A DNA stretch of 15,914 nt, from contig DAISGD010000069.1 of the NCBI GenBank assembly GCA_036823295.1, forward strand, positions 1-15,914, in the 5' to 3' direction. Positions 1 to 6,672 of this stretch are shown piece by piece (the first letter of the stretch is position 1; the number at the start of each line of letters is the position of its first letter). The position numbers and the translations under genes are program-made. The DNA comes from UBA4742 sp002403895. GTDB taxonomy: Bacteria > Actinomycetota > Acidimicrobiia > Acidimicrobiales > Acidimicrobilacustridaceae. The notes beneath the pieces are model-generated. The model saw only the letters and a program-made list of their open reading frames with translations, made no database searches and had not been told where the DNA came from.

Positions 1-185
1 TTTCCTGAATAATGAGAGAATAGAAGTTACCATTACCGATATTTTTAATAAAACTTTTTCAATATACTTAAGTCCACCCCCTCCCCCGCCACCACCCCCG
101 CCACAGAGCCAGAGTCCTCCGCCGCCGCCGCCACCGCCGCCAGCCCGCTGAGATTCGCCCCCGAGCGTGGCAGCTCGGGGACCGG
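1..185. other. AT-rich tip joined to C-rich low-complexity sequence; no confident gene
   Basis: The first 72 or so bases are strongly AT-rich (runs such as TTTTTAATAAAACTTTTTC), unlike everything else in the window. Near base 74 they switch abruptly to C-rich tracts and CCG/CCA trinucleotide runs up to about base 150. Read on the minus strand, one frame stays open across both parts: the CCG/CCA tracts become glycine-rich, followed by a lysine/isoleucine-rich stretch running off the edge. Nothing recognisable is encoded. A misjoined contig end or contaminating low-GC DNA seems the simplest explanation. A true low-GC insertion boundary cannot be excluded. Confidence 0.5.
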
Positions 186-749
186 TCAGCCGCCCGCCGA
201 GGTCACCCGCGGCGGCAGCGCCGCTCCGACCACGATGCCGATACGCACCACGTCCACTCGCTCCGCGCCACCGTCGCGCCGCAGGGCGACCACACCCGTC
301 ACGGGTCGATCGCTGGCCAGGCGCACTACCGGGCAGTCTCCCAGCAGTGGGTGCCCGTCAGCCCACGTCGCCGTCACTCCTGGCGGTGACGCCGCGGCTT
401 CCCACCTGCCGGGGGCCAGGGGAACCTCGATGACCGCTCCCTCCGGCGCGCCCACCGCCACGTCCGCCCCGAGCGCCAGCGCGGCTCGCCGGGCGCGGGT
501 ACGTCGACCCATGAACCGGAAGTCGACTTCGATGGCGCCGAGGTCGACGGCCCCGGGGCGGATGGGGGCGGGCAGGTCGAAGTGTTGGTCCCATCCCCGG
601 GTCCCCTGGAGCCAGGCCTCAGAGATCCCGAGCTCGGCGGCGCAGGCCACGAGCTCATCATCGGTGTCGGCAACGAGGTGGCACCAGATCTTGTGGCGAT
701 AGGTCACCCGCCCCGAATAGTCGACGAGGCGATCCACGTAGCAGGCCAC
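186..749 (-). CDS. DUF4031 domain protein
   Basis: The protein has about 187 residues when started at the GTG at 747-749. The N-terminus reads V-A-C-Y-V-D, then K-I-W-C-H-L-V-A-D-T, then an L-G-I segment and a G-W-D-Q-H-F-D segment. This is the layout of the small DUF4031 domain, whose members normally begin at the equivalent of that GTG and have no assigned function. The remaining 100 or so residues are an Arg/Ala-rich stretch and beta-like segments without a family I recognise. The frame extends upstream to 1073, but that would add 108 low-complexity residues and overlap the divergent deacetylase gene. An ATG at 918-920 is an intermediate alternative. The sequence just before the GTG is rich in GGA/GGGGAG, consistent with a ribosome site. 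It is divergent from the LmbE gene with about 190 bases between. Confidence 0.72.
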   Translation of the reverse strand: MACYVDRLVDYSGRVTYRHKIWCHLVADTDDELVACAAELGISEAWLQGTRGWDQHFDLPAPIRPGAVDLGAIEVDFRFMGRRTRARRAALALGADVAVGAPEGAVIEVPLAPGRWEAAASPPGVTATWADGHPLLGDCPVVRLASDRPVTGVVALRRDGGAERVDVVRIGIVVGAALPPRVTSAGG

Positions 750-942
750 CTCCCCATCCTGCCCGGGCTCGGTCCGCTCTCCTCGTTCCGATCCCACCGG
801 CGGGATGTTCGCCTGGTTGTCCGAACCTTGTGCATTGATCGTCCGCCCAGGTGCATCAGCGCGCGGAGATCGAGGGGCGAGCGATTGGAGTGCCGCCCTC
901 TGCTGAGCCAACACGGTCATCGCTCCGTATGCTCCACGCTCG

Positions 943-1680
943 ATGAACGAACTCCAGACCGACCGTGGCCCGCTCCCCGCTCCCGAGCGGGTGTTGGTGG
1001 TGTGCGCCCACCCCGACGACGTCGACTTCGGCGCGGCCGGCACCGTCGCCGCGCTGACTGCAGCAGGGTCCACCGTGGCCTATTGCATCGTCACCTCCGG
1101 CGAGGCCGGTAGCGATCACCTTCCCATCGACACCGACGCGCTGCTGGCCCTGCGCGAGGCTGAGCAGACGGCGGCCGCCGCGGTGGTGGACGTGGACGAC
1201 CTCACCTTCCTCCACCATCCCGACGGTCGGCTGGAGGCAACGCTTCCCCTGCGAGGCGAGCTCACCGCGGTGATCCGCCGGGTGCAACCCGACGTGATCA
1301 TCTGCCAGTCCCCGCAGCGCATGCTGGAGCGCATCTTCGCCTCCCACCCCGACCACCTGGCCGCCGGCGAAGCCACGTTGTGCGCCGTCTACCCCGACGC
1401 CCGCAATCCACGGGCATTCCCCGATCAGATCGACGGCGGGCTGAAACCCCACACGGTGCGCGAGGTGTGGTTGATGGCCCATCCCGAGCCTGACCTGCGC
1501 GTCGACGTGACCGACACGTTCGACCGCAAGCTGGCCGCGCTCCGGGCCCACGAGAGCCAGACCGGTCATCGCGACGATCTGGAAGAGATGCTGCGGGGCT
1601 GGTTGTCGGCCGGTGCCGCCGCCGCCGGCTTCGATGAAGGGCGCCTGGCTGAGTCATTCAAGGTCGTCGCCACCGCCTGA
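943..1680 (+). CDS. LmbE/PIG-L family zinc deacetylase
   Basis: This 245-residue protein belongs to the LmbE/PIG-L family, zinc-dependent N-acetylglucosaminyl deacetylases that include MshB and Mca of mycothiol metabolism. The metal-binding AHPDD motif is at residues 22-26 and the second motif, S-H-P-D-H, at 134-138, so the expected Asp/His zinc ligands and catalytic Asp are all present. The fold-typical VLVVCAHPDD start, the TSGEAGSD stretch and the R-x-x-E helix (REAEQ) follow in order. Length is normal for a single-domain member. The substrate cannot be read from sequence: a mycothiol-pathway enzyme, a mycothiol-conjugate amidase or a sugar/lipid deacetylase are all possible. The ATG at 943 lacks a clear ribosome-binding site. 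It stands alone, divergent from the DUF4031 gene. Confidence 0.88.
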   Translation: MNELQTDRGPLPAPERVLVVCAHPDDVDFGAAGTVAALTAAGSTVAYCIVTSGEAGSDHLPIDTDALLALREAEQTAAAAVVDVDDLTFLHHPDGRLEATLPLRGELTAVIRRVQPDVIICQSPQRMLERIFASHPDHLAAGEATLCAVYPDARNPRAFPDQIDGGLKPHTVREVWLMAHPEPDLRVDVTDTFDRKLAALRAHESQTGHRDDLEEMLRGWLSAGAAAAGFDEGRLAESFKVVATA

Positions 1681-1817
1681 CGGGCGACGAGCGGCCAGCC
1701 GGTCGTTCTTACCGGACTCTCACCTTCCACCCCGATCGCTCTTACCTGGGTCGGTCACCGTGATGGTGCACGCGAGACAGCTCCCGTCGCGGCCCTGACC
1801 CTCGAGGAGATACCCCC

Positions 1818-2342
1818 ATGGAACAGCCCAACCCCTGGTCCCTGCCCCCCAGCCCGCCCACGGCGCCCCCCAGCCACCCCCCCACCGGCTGGCCCGAGCC
1901 GAGCACGACGACCGGTCAGGCGAGTCCCCAACCTTCCCCCGAAGGCAACACGGGCCGTTCGCGAGTGACCAAGACGCTTGCCGTCGGTGCTCTGGGGCTA
2001 GGCCTCGCCCTCGGTGGGTTCACCGTGGCCAACGCGGCGTCGTCGACAACCACGACCCCGTCGACCACCCCCTCGCCCACGGCTCCGTCGGGTGGCGCCA
2101 CCATCGCGCCGCACTCCAACGAGGACGCCACCCACGAAGCAGGTGAGACTCCCGAACGCGAAGCGGCGGAAGACGCCGGCAAGGTCGGCGGCTTCGGTGG
2201 GCACGGACCCAATGAGGACCCGGCTCACGAGACCACCGAGAGCCCTGAACGTGAGGCTCAGGAAGACGCCGGCAAGACCGGCCGGTCGACCGACCTCAAC
2301 GCTGACACCACGCCGTCGACCACGGCCGCTCCGGCGTTGTAG
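1818..2342 (+). CDS. Secreted or membrane-anchored protein with a duplicated acidic motif
   Basis: This 174-residue protein has an AGGAGA ribosome site seven bases before its ATG. Residues 1-45 are a Pro/Ser/Thr-rich cytoplasmic head. One hydrophobic helix lies at about 53-72 and ends in A-N-A-A-S, so it could be a late signal peptide or a single anchor. A Thr/Ser/Pro linker follows. Then come two copies of a 22-23-residue acidic unit whose shared pattern is N-E-D-x-x-H-E-x-x-E-x-x-E-R-E-A-x-E-D-A-G-K, separated by a glycine-rich spacer. The tail is Thr/Pro-rich. No catalytic domain is visible. The charged repeat could bind metal or form a helix outside the membrane, but that is inference. 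It ends just before a strong hairpin. Confidence 0.75.
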   Translation: MEQPNPWSLPPSPPTAPPSHPPTGWPEPSTTTGQASPQPSPEGNTGRSRVTKTLAVGALGLGLALGGFTVANAASSTTTTPSTTPSPTAPSGGATIAPHSNEDATHEAGETPEREAAEDAGKVGGFGGHGPNEDPAHETTESPEREAQEDAGKTGRSTDLNADTTPSTTAAPAL

Positions 2343-2354
2343 CTCACGCCATCT

Positions 2355-2396
2355 CGGGCCGCCGCTGACCGTGCCCACTCGGTCAGCGGTGGCCCG
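2355..2396. terminator. Bidirectional hairpin between convergent genes
   Basis: Bases 2355-2371 (CGGGCCGCCGCTGACCG) pair with 2380-2396 to give a 17-bp stem with a single G.T wobble and an 8-base loop (TGCCCACT). It begins 12 bases after the stop of the plus-strand acidic-repeat gene and spans the stop codon of the minus-strand kinase remnant. A U-tract is absent, as is common for actinomycete terminators. It can serve both directions. Confidence 0.72.
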
Positions 2397-2655
2397 GCGA
2401 CTCCCCGTCGGCTGCCGCGGAGAACAGGATCTCGAAGGTTGGATGAGGGGACGACCCCACCAGGGCCAGGCGTCCTCCCTCGGCTTCGACCAACCGGCGG
2501 GCTAGCGGGAGACCAATCTGGGGGCGGTCGTCGACAATGCGATCTTGCATGGCGACGCTCACCAGACCGTCGACCCCAGCATCACCCGAACCAGCAATGA
2601 GCCGACCACTCGGGTCGTAAAAGCCGATGGTGGTCCCGGGCTCCTCGCCCGGGCG
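2383..2655 (-). pseudogene. Remnant of a sensor histidine kinase, internally deleted
   Basis: Reading the minus strand from 2655 to the TGA at 2383-2385 gives about 90 codons without a proper start; stop codons lie immediately upstream (2656-2658 and beyond). The first part (T-I-G-F-Y-D-P-S-G-R-L-I-A-G-S-G-D) resembles the extracytoplasmic sensor segment of actinobacterial histidine kinases. It passes directly into I-G-L-P-L-A-R-R-L-V-E-A-E-G-G-R-L, the G2-box helix that ends an HATPase domain, then a normal kinase C-terminus. The HAMP, phospho-acceptor and most of the ATPase domain that should lie between them are missing. The 5' end is overlapped by the PAP2 gene. I infer a deletion derivative that is no longer functional. 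The kinase assignment rests on motif resemblance, not a search. Confidence 0.6.
2635..2653. repeat. Perfect 7-bp hairpin upstream of the PAP2 gene
   Basis: CCCGGGC (2635-2641) and GCCCGGG (2647-2653) form a perfect stem around a five-base loop (TCCTC). It sits exactly at the broken 5' boundary of the kinase remnant and about 20 bases before the probable PAP2 start. It could act as a terminator, a leader structure, or mark the rearrangement breakpoint. The sequence does not decide between these. Confidence 0.4.
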
Positions 2656-2673
2656 TCACTACCGTGCTCATGT

Positions 2674-3378
2674 GTGCAAGACATTCGCGGCGTTCCCCGC
2701 CATGAACTGATCCGAGCGGCCGCCGCCGTGGCTGCCATCGTGGTCGGGATTGCCCTACTGGGGTGGATCGCCGGCCTCGTACTCGTCGGACACTCTGGTG
2801 CTGGTCTGGCCCAGCCGCTCGACGACGCGGTGCGGCGATGGGTGGCGGCTCACTCGTCGACCACCAACCCGATCGCCGTGGCCCTCGACGCGCTCTTCGG
2901 CTCCCTCGGCTGCATCGTGATCGCTGCCGTCGCCGGGACGTTGGTGTGGTGGCGGACACGCCGTCTCTTCTCCGCCGTGGAGCCGTTCATTGCGGCGCTG
3001 GCTTCCGGAGTCGTCGTCTTCGTGGTCAAGGCCGCCCTGGCCCGACCGCGCCCCTCGTTCAGCAACGGAACTCCCATCGACGATTACTCGTTCCCCTCGG
3101 GCCATGCCACCTCCACCGCCGCGATCGCCGTGGCCATGGCCCTGGTCTGGCTGCCCCCCCGGTGGCGGCGGGCCGGCTTCGTCGCCTCCGCGGTGGGGAT
3201 CGGCCTGGTCGCCTTATCGAGGCTCGTGCTCGGCGTCCACTGGTTCACCGATGTCGTCGTCGGGGTGGCCCTGGGCGTCGCCCTCGCCGTGGCCATCGTC
3301 CACGCCTGTGCACCCCTGGTGCGCGACGAGCGCGACCCCGGACCCCGAGTCGACGCCGCTTCGTCCCGCTCGACGTAG
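2674..3378 (+). CDS. PAP2-family membrane phosphatase
   Basis: From the GTG at 2674 the product has 234 residues. It carries the full PAP2 signature: K119-x6-R126-P127, P141-S-G-H144, and S182-R183-x5-H189-x3-D193. These form the phosphate-binding and catalytic histidine/aspartate site of lipid phosphate phosphatases (phosphatidate, undecaprenyl pyrophosphate or similar substrates). Hydrophobic segments at the N-terminus and between the motifs fit the usual multi-helix topology with the active site facing outward. The frame can be extended to a TTG at 2545, but those 43 residues run over the kinase remnant and look like junk. No clear ribosome site marks either start. Its neighbours (kinase remnant before, gene fragment after) suggest insertion into a rearranged stretch. 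Substrate is not predictable. Confidence 0.85.
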   Translation: MQDIRGVPRHELIRAAAAVAAIVVGIALLGWIAGLVLVGHSGAGLAQPLDDAVRRWVAAHSSTTNPIAVALDALFGSLGCIVIAAVAGTLVWWRTRRLFSAVEPFIAALASGVVVFVVKAALARPRPSFSNGTPIDDYSFPSGHATSTAAIAVAMALVWLPPRWRRAGFVASAVGIGLVALSRLVLGVHWFTDVVVGVALGVALAVAIVHACAPLVRDERDPGPRVDAASSRST

Positions 3379-3545
3379 TCGTTCGGCACCGCTCCGCGAT
3401 CGGGCGTCGTCAAGATTTTGCCTCCGGTTGACCTGGTGCCGGCACTCCAGGCGGCGAACAAGAACTTCATCCTCGGCCAGGTCTCGACGGTGAAGCGCAC
3501 CGTCGGCGACGCCGACAACATCGACCCCTGGACGAAGCTCAGTGA
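3379..3545 (+). pseudogene. Orphan coding-like fragment after the PAP2 stop
   Basis: In the same frame as the PAP2 gene and directly after its stop, the plus strand stays open. From about 3400 to 3540 it shows almost exclusively G/C-ending codons. The encoded stretch includes V-P-A-L-Q-A-A-N-K-N-F-I-L-G-Q-V and later D-P-W-T-K-L-S-D-W, which looks like real protein sequence. Possible starts are TTG 3418 and GTG 3433, neither with a convincing ribosome site. After about 3545 the frame runs into Arg/Pro-rich nonsense antisense to the DUF3089 gene, as if the original gene were cut off there. I do not recognise the family. It may be a decayed gene end or a short gene of about 60 residues. Confidence 0.33.
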
Positions 3546-4792
3546 CTGGACTGGTAGGCGGCCGCCTGCGCGCCGACCAGGTCGACCAGGTTGCCCAGCG
3601 CCACGTTGAAGTCGACGACGTGCAGGCCCCACTGCGGGGTCAGATCACCAGGGATGGTGTCCACCCGGGGGCTGGCCGAGTCGGTGTTCAGGGTCACCTC
3701 GAGGTAGTTGAACCCGTCCTTCTCCTGGCACTGGAGCGTCATGAGCCCGGGGAGCTCGACCCAGCGAGTGGTGATGGGGGTCGACGCCTTGTCGTTGCGC
3801 AGCCAGGCACGGTCGTTGCGGAAGTAGGCGTCGCCCGAACCTGACCCGCCGCTGATCGCCGCCGGGTTGGTGCAACCGGCCACGCCGTCGCCGCCGTTGC
3901 GGGGCTTGCCGAAGAAGCTGTCGGCCGGGGGCGGTGCCGTGGCTCGGAAGGTCTGGTAGGTCACCGCGCACCCGGTCTGGTCCTCAGCGCGGCACAGCGG
4001 GATGTTGGCGAATGTTCCGCCCACGTCAGCGCCGGCGGGCACGGCCACCGTGCCCCCCAGGAGGATGGCGGAGACCAGCCGTGACCGCAGCGCCGGGTTG
4101 GGATCGATTTCTTCCTTCATCAAGTGGATGAGATGGCCAGTGCCCTGCGAGTGCCCGATCAGCACCACACCCCGGCCGTGGTTGTCGTGGGCGATGTACT
4201 GCTTCCACGCGGCCAACACGTCGCCGTAGGCGATGTCACCGGGCGACTGGGCGCCGGCCGCCGTGGTGGTCGTGGACTGGCTCGACGGCTTTCCCGAGAG
4301 GGCGCCGCTCAGGGCGGCCAGCGGGATCTGTCGGTACACAGGAGCGAAGACCCGGCAGTGCTCGGCGAAGCGGGCGGCCTGTCCCTCGACGGTGGCCTTC
4401 TCTTCGTCGCCCGCGTTGAGATCGCTGTTGGCGCCCTTGTCCCCGCTGATGGTGGGATACACGTAGAAGCAGTCGATGGGCGGATCGGCGGCCTTGGTGA
4501 ACGGCTTCACGGTCGTCGTGCCGTCGCCGTTGATGGCGGTGGCGTCCAGGTTGTTGTCACACGCCGAGGCGGCCTTGCCAGGACGGCACAGCCAGTTGGT
4601 GTCCCCGGTGTACTGGTCACTGGTGAACCCGACGTAGGGGTCAGCGTCAGCGGGGCTGACCGTCGTGGCGGAATCACCCCCCGCCGAGTCGGTGCTGGCG
4701 TTGTCGCTGGATGGCGAACTGGAACAGGCCATAGCGACCATCGCGACCAGAACGACCAGCGTGACAATGAAGGCGTTCCCCCGAGTGCGCAT
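3539..4792 (-). CDS. DUF3089 alpha/beta-hydrolase lipoprotein
   Basis: This protein has 417 residues from the ATG at 4790-4792. The N-terminus has basic residues, a hydrophobic core and A-M-A-C-S-S-S, a lipobox-like site with Cys23, followed by a Ser/Asp/Thr-rich tether. It should therefore be a lipoprotein on the outer face of the membrane. The body matches DUF3089: D-C-F-Y-V-Y-P-T near residue 107, the nucleophile elbow G-H-S-Q-G at 213-217 (Ser215), and a C-terminal W-G-L-H-V-V-D-F-N segment carrying the likely catalytic histidine. Several paired cysteines fit an extracytoplasmic protein. A Ser/Thr-rich insert lies before the elbow. Family members are treated as hydrolases or lipases of unknown substrate. 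A GTG seven codons upstream is an alternative start with a poorly spaced ribosome site. Confidence 0.85.
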   Translation of the reverse strand: MRTRGNAFIVTLVVLVAMVAMACSSSPSSDNASTDSAGGDSATTVSPADADPYVGFTSDQYTGDTNWLCRPGKAASACDNNLDATAINGDGTTTVKPFTKAADPPIDCFYVYPTISGDKGANSDLNAGDEEKATVEGQAARFAEHCRVFAPVYRQIPLAALSGALSGKPSSQSTTTTAAGAQSPGDIAYGDVLAAWKQYIAHDNHGRGVVLIGHSQGTGHLIHLMKEEIDPNPALRSRLVSAILLGGTVAVPAGADVGGTFANIPLCRAEDQTGCAVTYQTFRATAPPPADSFFGKPRNGGDGVAGCTNPAAISGGSGSGDAYFRNDRAWLRNDKASTPITTRWVELPGLMTLQCQEKDGFNYLEVTLNTDSASPRVDTIPGDLTPQWGLHVVDFNVALGNLVDLVGAQAAAYQSSH

Positions 4793-4827
4793 GGCGGACC
4801 CTACCCCGTTCACACCTCAGGGATGCA

Positions 4828-5208
4828 CTACGCCGGCGCGATCTCCGGTGGGTGGGGCGAGAGAATGTGGACGTTGAACAACCCGCTCGACCCCTCGCTC
4901 GCCTCCCAGGCCCGCAGTTCGAAGTCGTACCCGGGCTGCCAGGTGATCTGGGTGCGCAACCCTCGACTCAGCGCGCTCCGCAGCCCGGCCAACACCGCGG
5001 CGTCGATGGCCGGGGGCACCTGGGCGAAGAACTCGCGCAGGGCGGCGGCGTTGTCGGGGTCCAGCACGTCGAACAGGCCGAGGGCGTCGGCGCCCTCGAG
5101 CACGGTCTCGGCGCCGGAGATGGCGTCGAGCAACGCCTCCGGGTTGAAGGCGTCCAAGTTGGCGAAGACCTCGTTGGCTCGCAACATCGATGCAACGACA
5201 TAGGGCAT
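4828..5208 (-). CDS. Small conserved-looking protein of unknown function
   Basis: This 126-residue protein starts at the ATG at 5206-5208, with GGAAGGGGGG a few bases upstream. The frame is open further upstream to 5397, but that part crosses the divergent cyclase gene and is unlikely to be used. The sequence has an N-terminal hydrophilic helix (V-V-A-S-M-L-R-A-N-E-V), an acidic middle with repeated L-F-D-V-L-D-P-type segments, and a beta-like C-terminus (W-Q-P-G-Y-D-F-E-L-R-A-W-E). It has no signal peptide, membrane helix, cysteine pair or recognisable motif. It is followed at 36 bases by the DUF3089 gene on the same strand, so the two may be co-transcribed. The divergent hydrolase-cyclase shares its 75-base upstream region. 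Confidence 0.68.
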   Translation of the reverse strand: MPYVVASMLRANEVFANLDAFNPEALLDAISGAETVLEGADALGLFDVLDPDNAAALREFFAQVPPAIDAAVLAGLRSALSRGLRTQITWQPGYDFELRAWEASEGSSGLFNVHILSPHPPEIAPA

Positions 5209-5283
5209 GGTGCCCCCCTTCCGCCTCGTGCCGCATGGAGCGACCGGTAGATTCGTCACAAGCCTTCCACAAGGAGCACAGCA

Positions 5284-6609
5284 ATGCGTCAGGTCTCCGA
5301 CGTCGAATACGGCTCCTCGCGTGACGGCGCGGTTGCCTACCGCAGTTGCGGGGAGGGGCCTCCCGACGTCGTGCTGGTGAGTGACTGGTTCAGCCACGTC
5401 GGCGACATGTGGCGGGCCGACTCACCGTTCCTGCCGGTGCTCGAACGGCTGAGCGGGTTCAGCCGGCTGGTGACGTTCGACCAGCGCGGGGTCGGCCTCT
5501 CGGACCCGGTGGCCCTGCACGCGCTGCCCACCCTGGAGGAGTGGGCCGACGACGTGCGCGGCGTGCTCGATGCGCTCGACGTCGAGAAGGCGACCATCGT
5601 GGGCAAGGGCAGCGGCGGCCCGATGGCGATGATGTTCGCCGCCACGCACCCCGAGCGCGTCTCGGGCATCGTGCTGGTCAACGCCTGGGCCCGGCTCGGG
5701 TGGGCTGACGATTTCCCCTTCGGGGTGTCACCGGCTCGCCAGGTACGCATGTTGGAGACGACCTACATGCCGGCCGGGGCGGTGCAGGCCTTGGCCGGCG
5801 AGCCGGTGAGCCCGGCGCTGGAGGCGTGGTGGCAGGCTTACGTTCGCAACGCGGCGAGCCCCAGCACGACGGGCACCATGCGCCGGTGGTTGTTCGACGT
5901 CGACGTGCGCCCGGCGCTGGCCGCCATCCGCTGCCCGACCCTGATCCTGGCCCGCCGGGATGCGTGGGTCGGGCCGGAGCACGGCCGCTTCCTGGCCGAG
6001 GCGATCCCCGATGCCCGCTTGGTCGAGCTACCAGGCGGCGCCGACTTCCTCTTCACCGGTGACCCGGAGTCGTTGCTGGTAGAGATCGAGGAGTTCGTGA
6101 CCGGCGAGCGACCCCGGCCGGTGGACGACCGGGTGCTGGCCACCGTGCTCTACACGGATCTTGTCGACTCGACCGCCCACGCCGCCGAGATGGGGGACAA
6201 ACGCTGGCACCAGTTCCTGGACGGCCACGACCGGGTGGTGCGCGAGGCGTTGCGGGCCGGGTCCGGGCGCGAGATCAAGAGCACCGGCGACGGGTTCCTG
6301 GCCACGTTCGACGGGCCGGCCCGAGCGATCCGCTGCGCCGCCGCCATCCGCTCGAGCGTCCGCTCCCTCGGCCTGGAGATGCGGGCCGGGTTGCACACCG
6401 GCGAGATCGAGCTGCGAGGCAACGACATCGGCGGCATCGCCGCCCACATCGGCGCCCGCATCGAAGCGATCGCCGCGCCAGGCGAGATCCTGGTGTCCCG
6501 CACGGTGCGCGACCTGGTGGGAGGCTCAGGCATCGAGTTCTCCGACCGCGGTCTACACCAGCTCAAGGGTGTGCCCGACGAGTGGCGCCTCTACGCGGTG
6601 GCCGACTGA
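5284..6609 (+). CDS. Alpha/beta-hydrolase-like domain fused to class III adenylate cyclase
   Basis: The 441-residue protein has AAGGAG seven bases before its ATG. Residues 1-272 are an alpha/beta-hydrolase fold, residues 283-441 a class III nucleotide cyclase. The order resembles mycobacterial Rv1900c. Cyclase residues: metal aspartates D292 and D336, substrate-specifying K332 and D381 (adenylate-type), and R392. The position of the usual transition-state Asn holds H388. In the hydrolase part the elbow reads G107-K-G-S-G111, so glycine replaces the nucleophilic serine at position 109. The acid D226 remains, but the catalytic-histidine position (G-A-D-H in relatives) is F255. The hydrolase half is therefore probably a ligand-sensing or structural domain controlling cAMP synthesis. 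No membrane helix or signal peptide is visible, so it should be cytoplasmic. Confidence 0.9.
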   Translation: MRQVSDVEYGSSRDGAVAYRSCGEGPPDVVLVSDWFSHVGDMWRADSPFLPVLERLSGFSRLVTFDQRGVGLSDPVALHALPTLEEWADDVRGVLDALDVEKATIVGKGSGGPMAMMFAATHPERVSGIVLVNAWARLGWADDFPFGVSPARQVRMLETTYMPAGAVQALAGEPVSPALEAWWQAYVRNAASPSTTGTMRRWLFDVDVRPALAAIRCPTLILARRDAWVGPEHGRFLAEAIPDARLVELPGGADFLFTGDPESLLVEIEEFVTGERPRPVDDRVLATVLYTDLVDSTAHAAEMGDKRWHQFLDGHDRVVREALRAGSGREIKSTGDGFLATFDGPARAIRCAAAIRSSVRSLGLEMRAGLHTGEIELRGNDIGGIAAHIGARIEAIAAPGEILVSRTVRDLVGGSGIEFSDRGLHQLKGVPDEWRLYAVAD

Positions 6610-6672
6610 CCCTCGCGCTTTGCCGCATGATGTGGAGGCAGGCCGAGCCGGTCCTGAGCAAGGAGGGTGATC

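Noticed and set aside
73..150. C-rich and CCG/CCA tracts considered as a tandem repeat array or CRISPR-like element
   Set aside because: Irregular units without spacers; simple low-complexity sequence.
750..1073. N-terminal extension of the DUF4031 frame up to 1073
   Set aside because: It overlaps the divergent deacetylase gene, is low complexity, and the family normally begins at the GTG at 749.
1699..1715. Possible terminator after the LmbE gene (CCGGT/ACCGG)
   Set aside because: Only a 5-bp stem with a 7-base loop and no T-tract; too weak in GC-rich DNA.
4124..5203. 359-residue plus-strand frame opposite the DUF3089 and small unknown genes
   Set aside because: Gly/Val/Arg-rich antisense frame; the minus strand carries the GHSQG elbow, lipobox and DUF3089 C-terminal motif.
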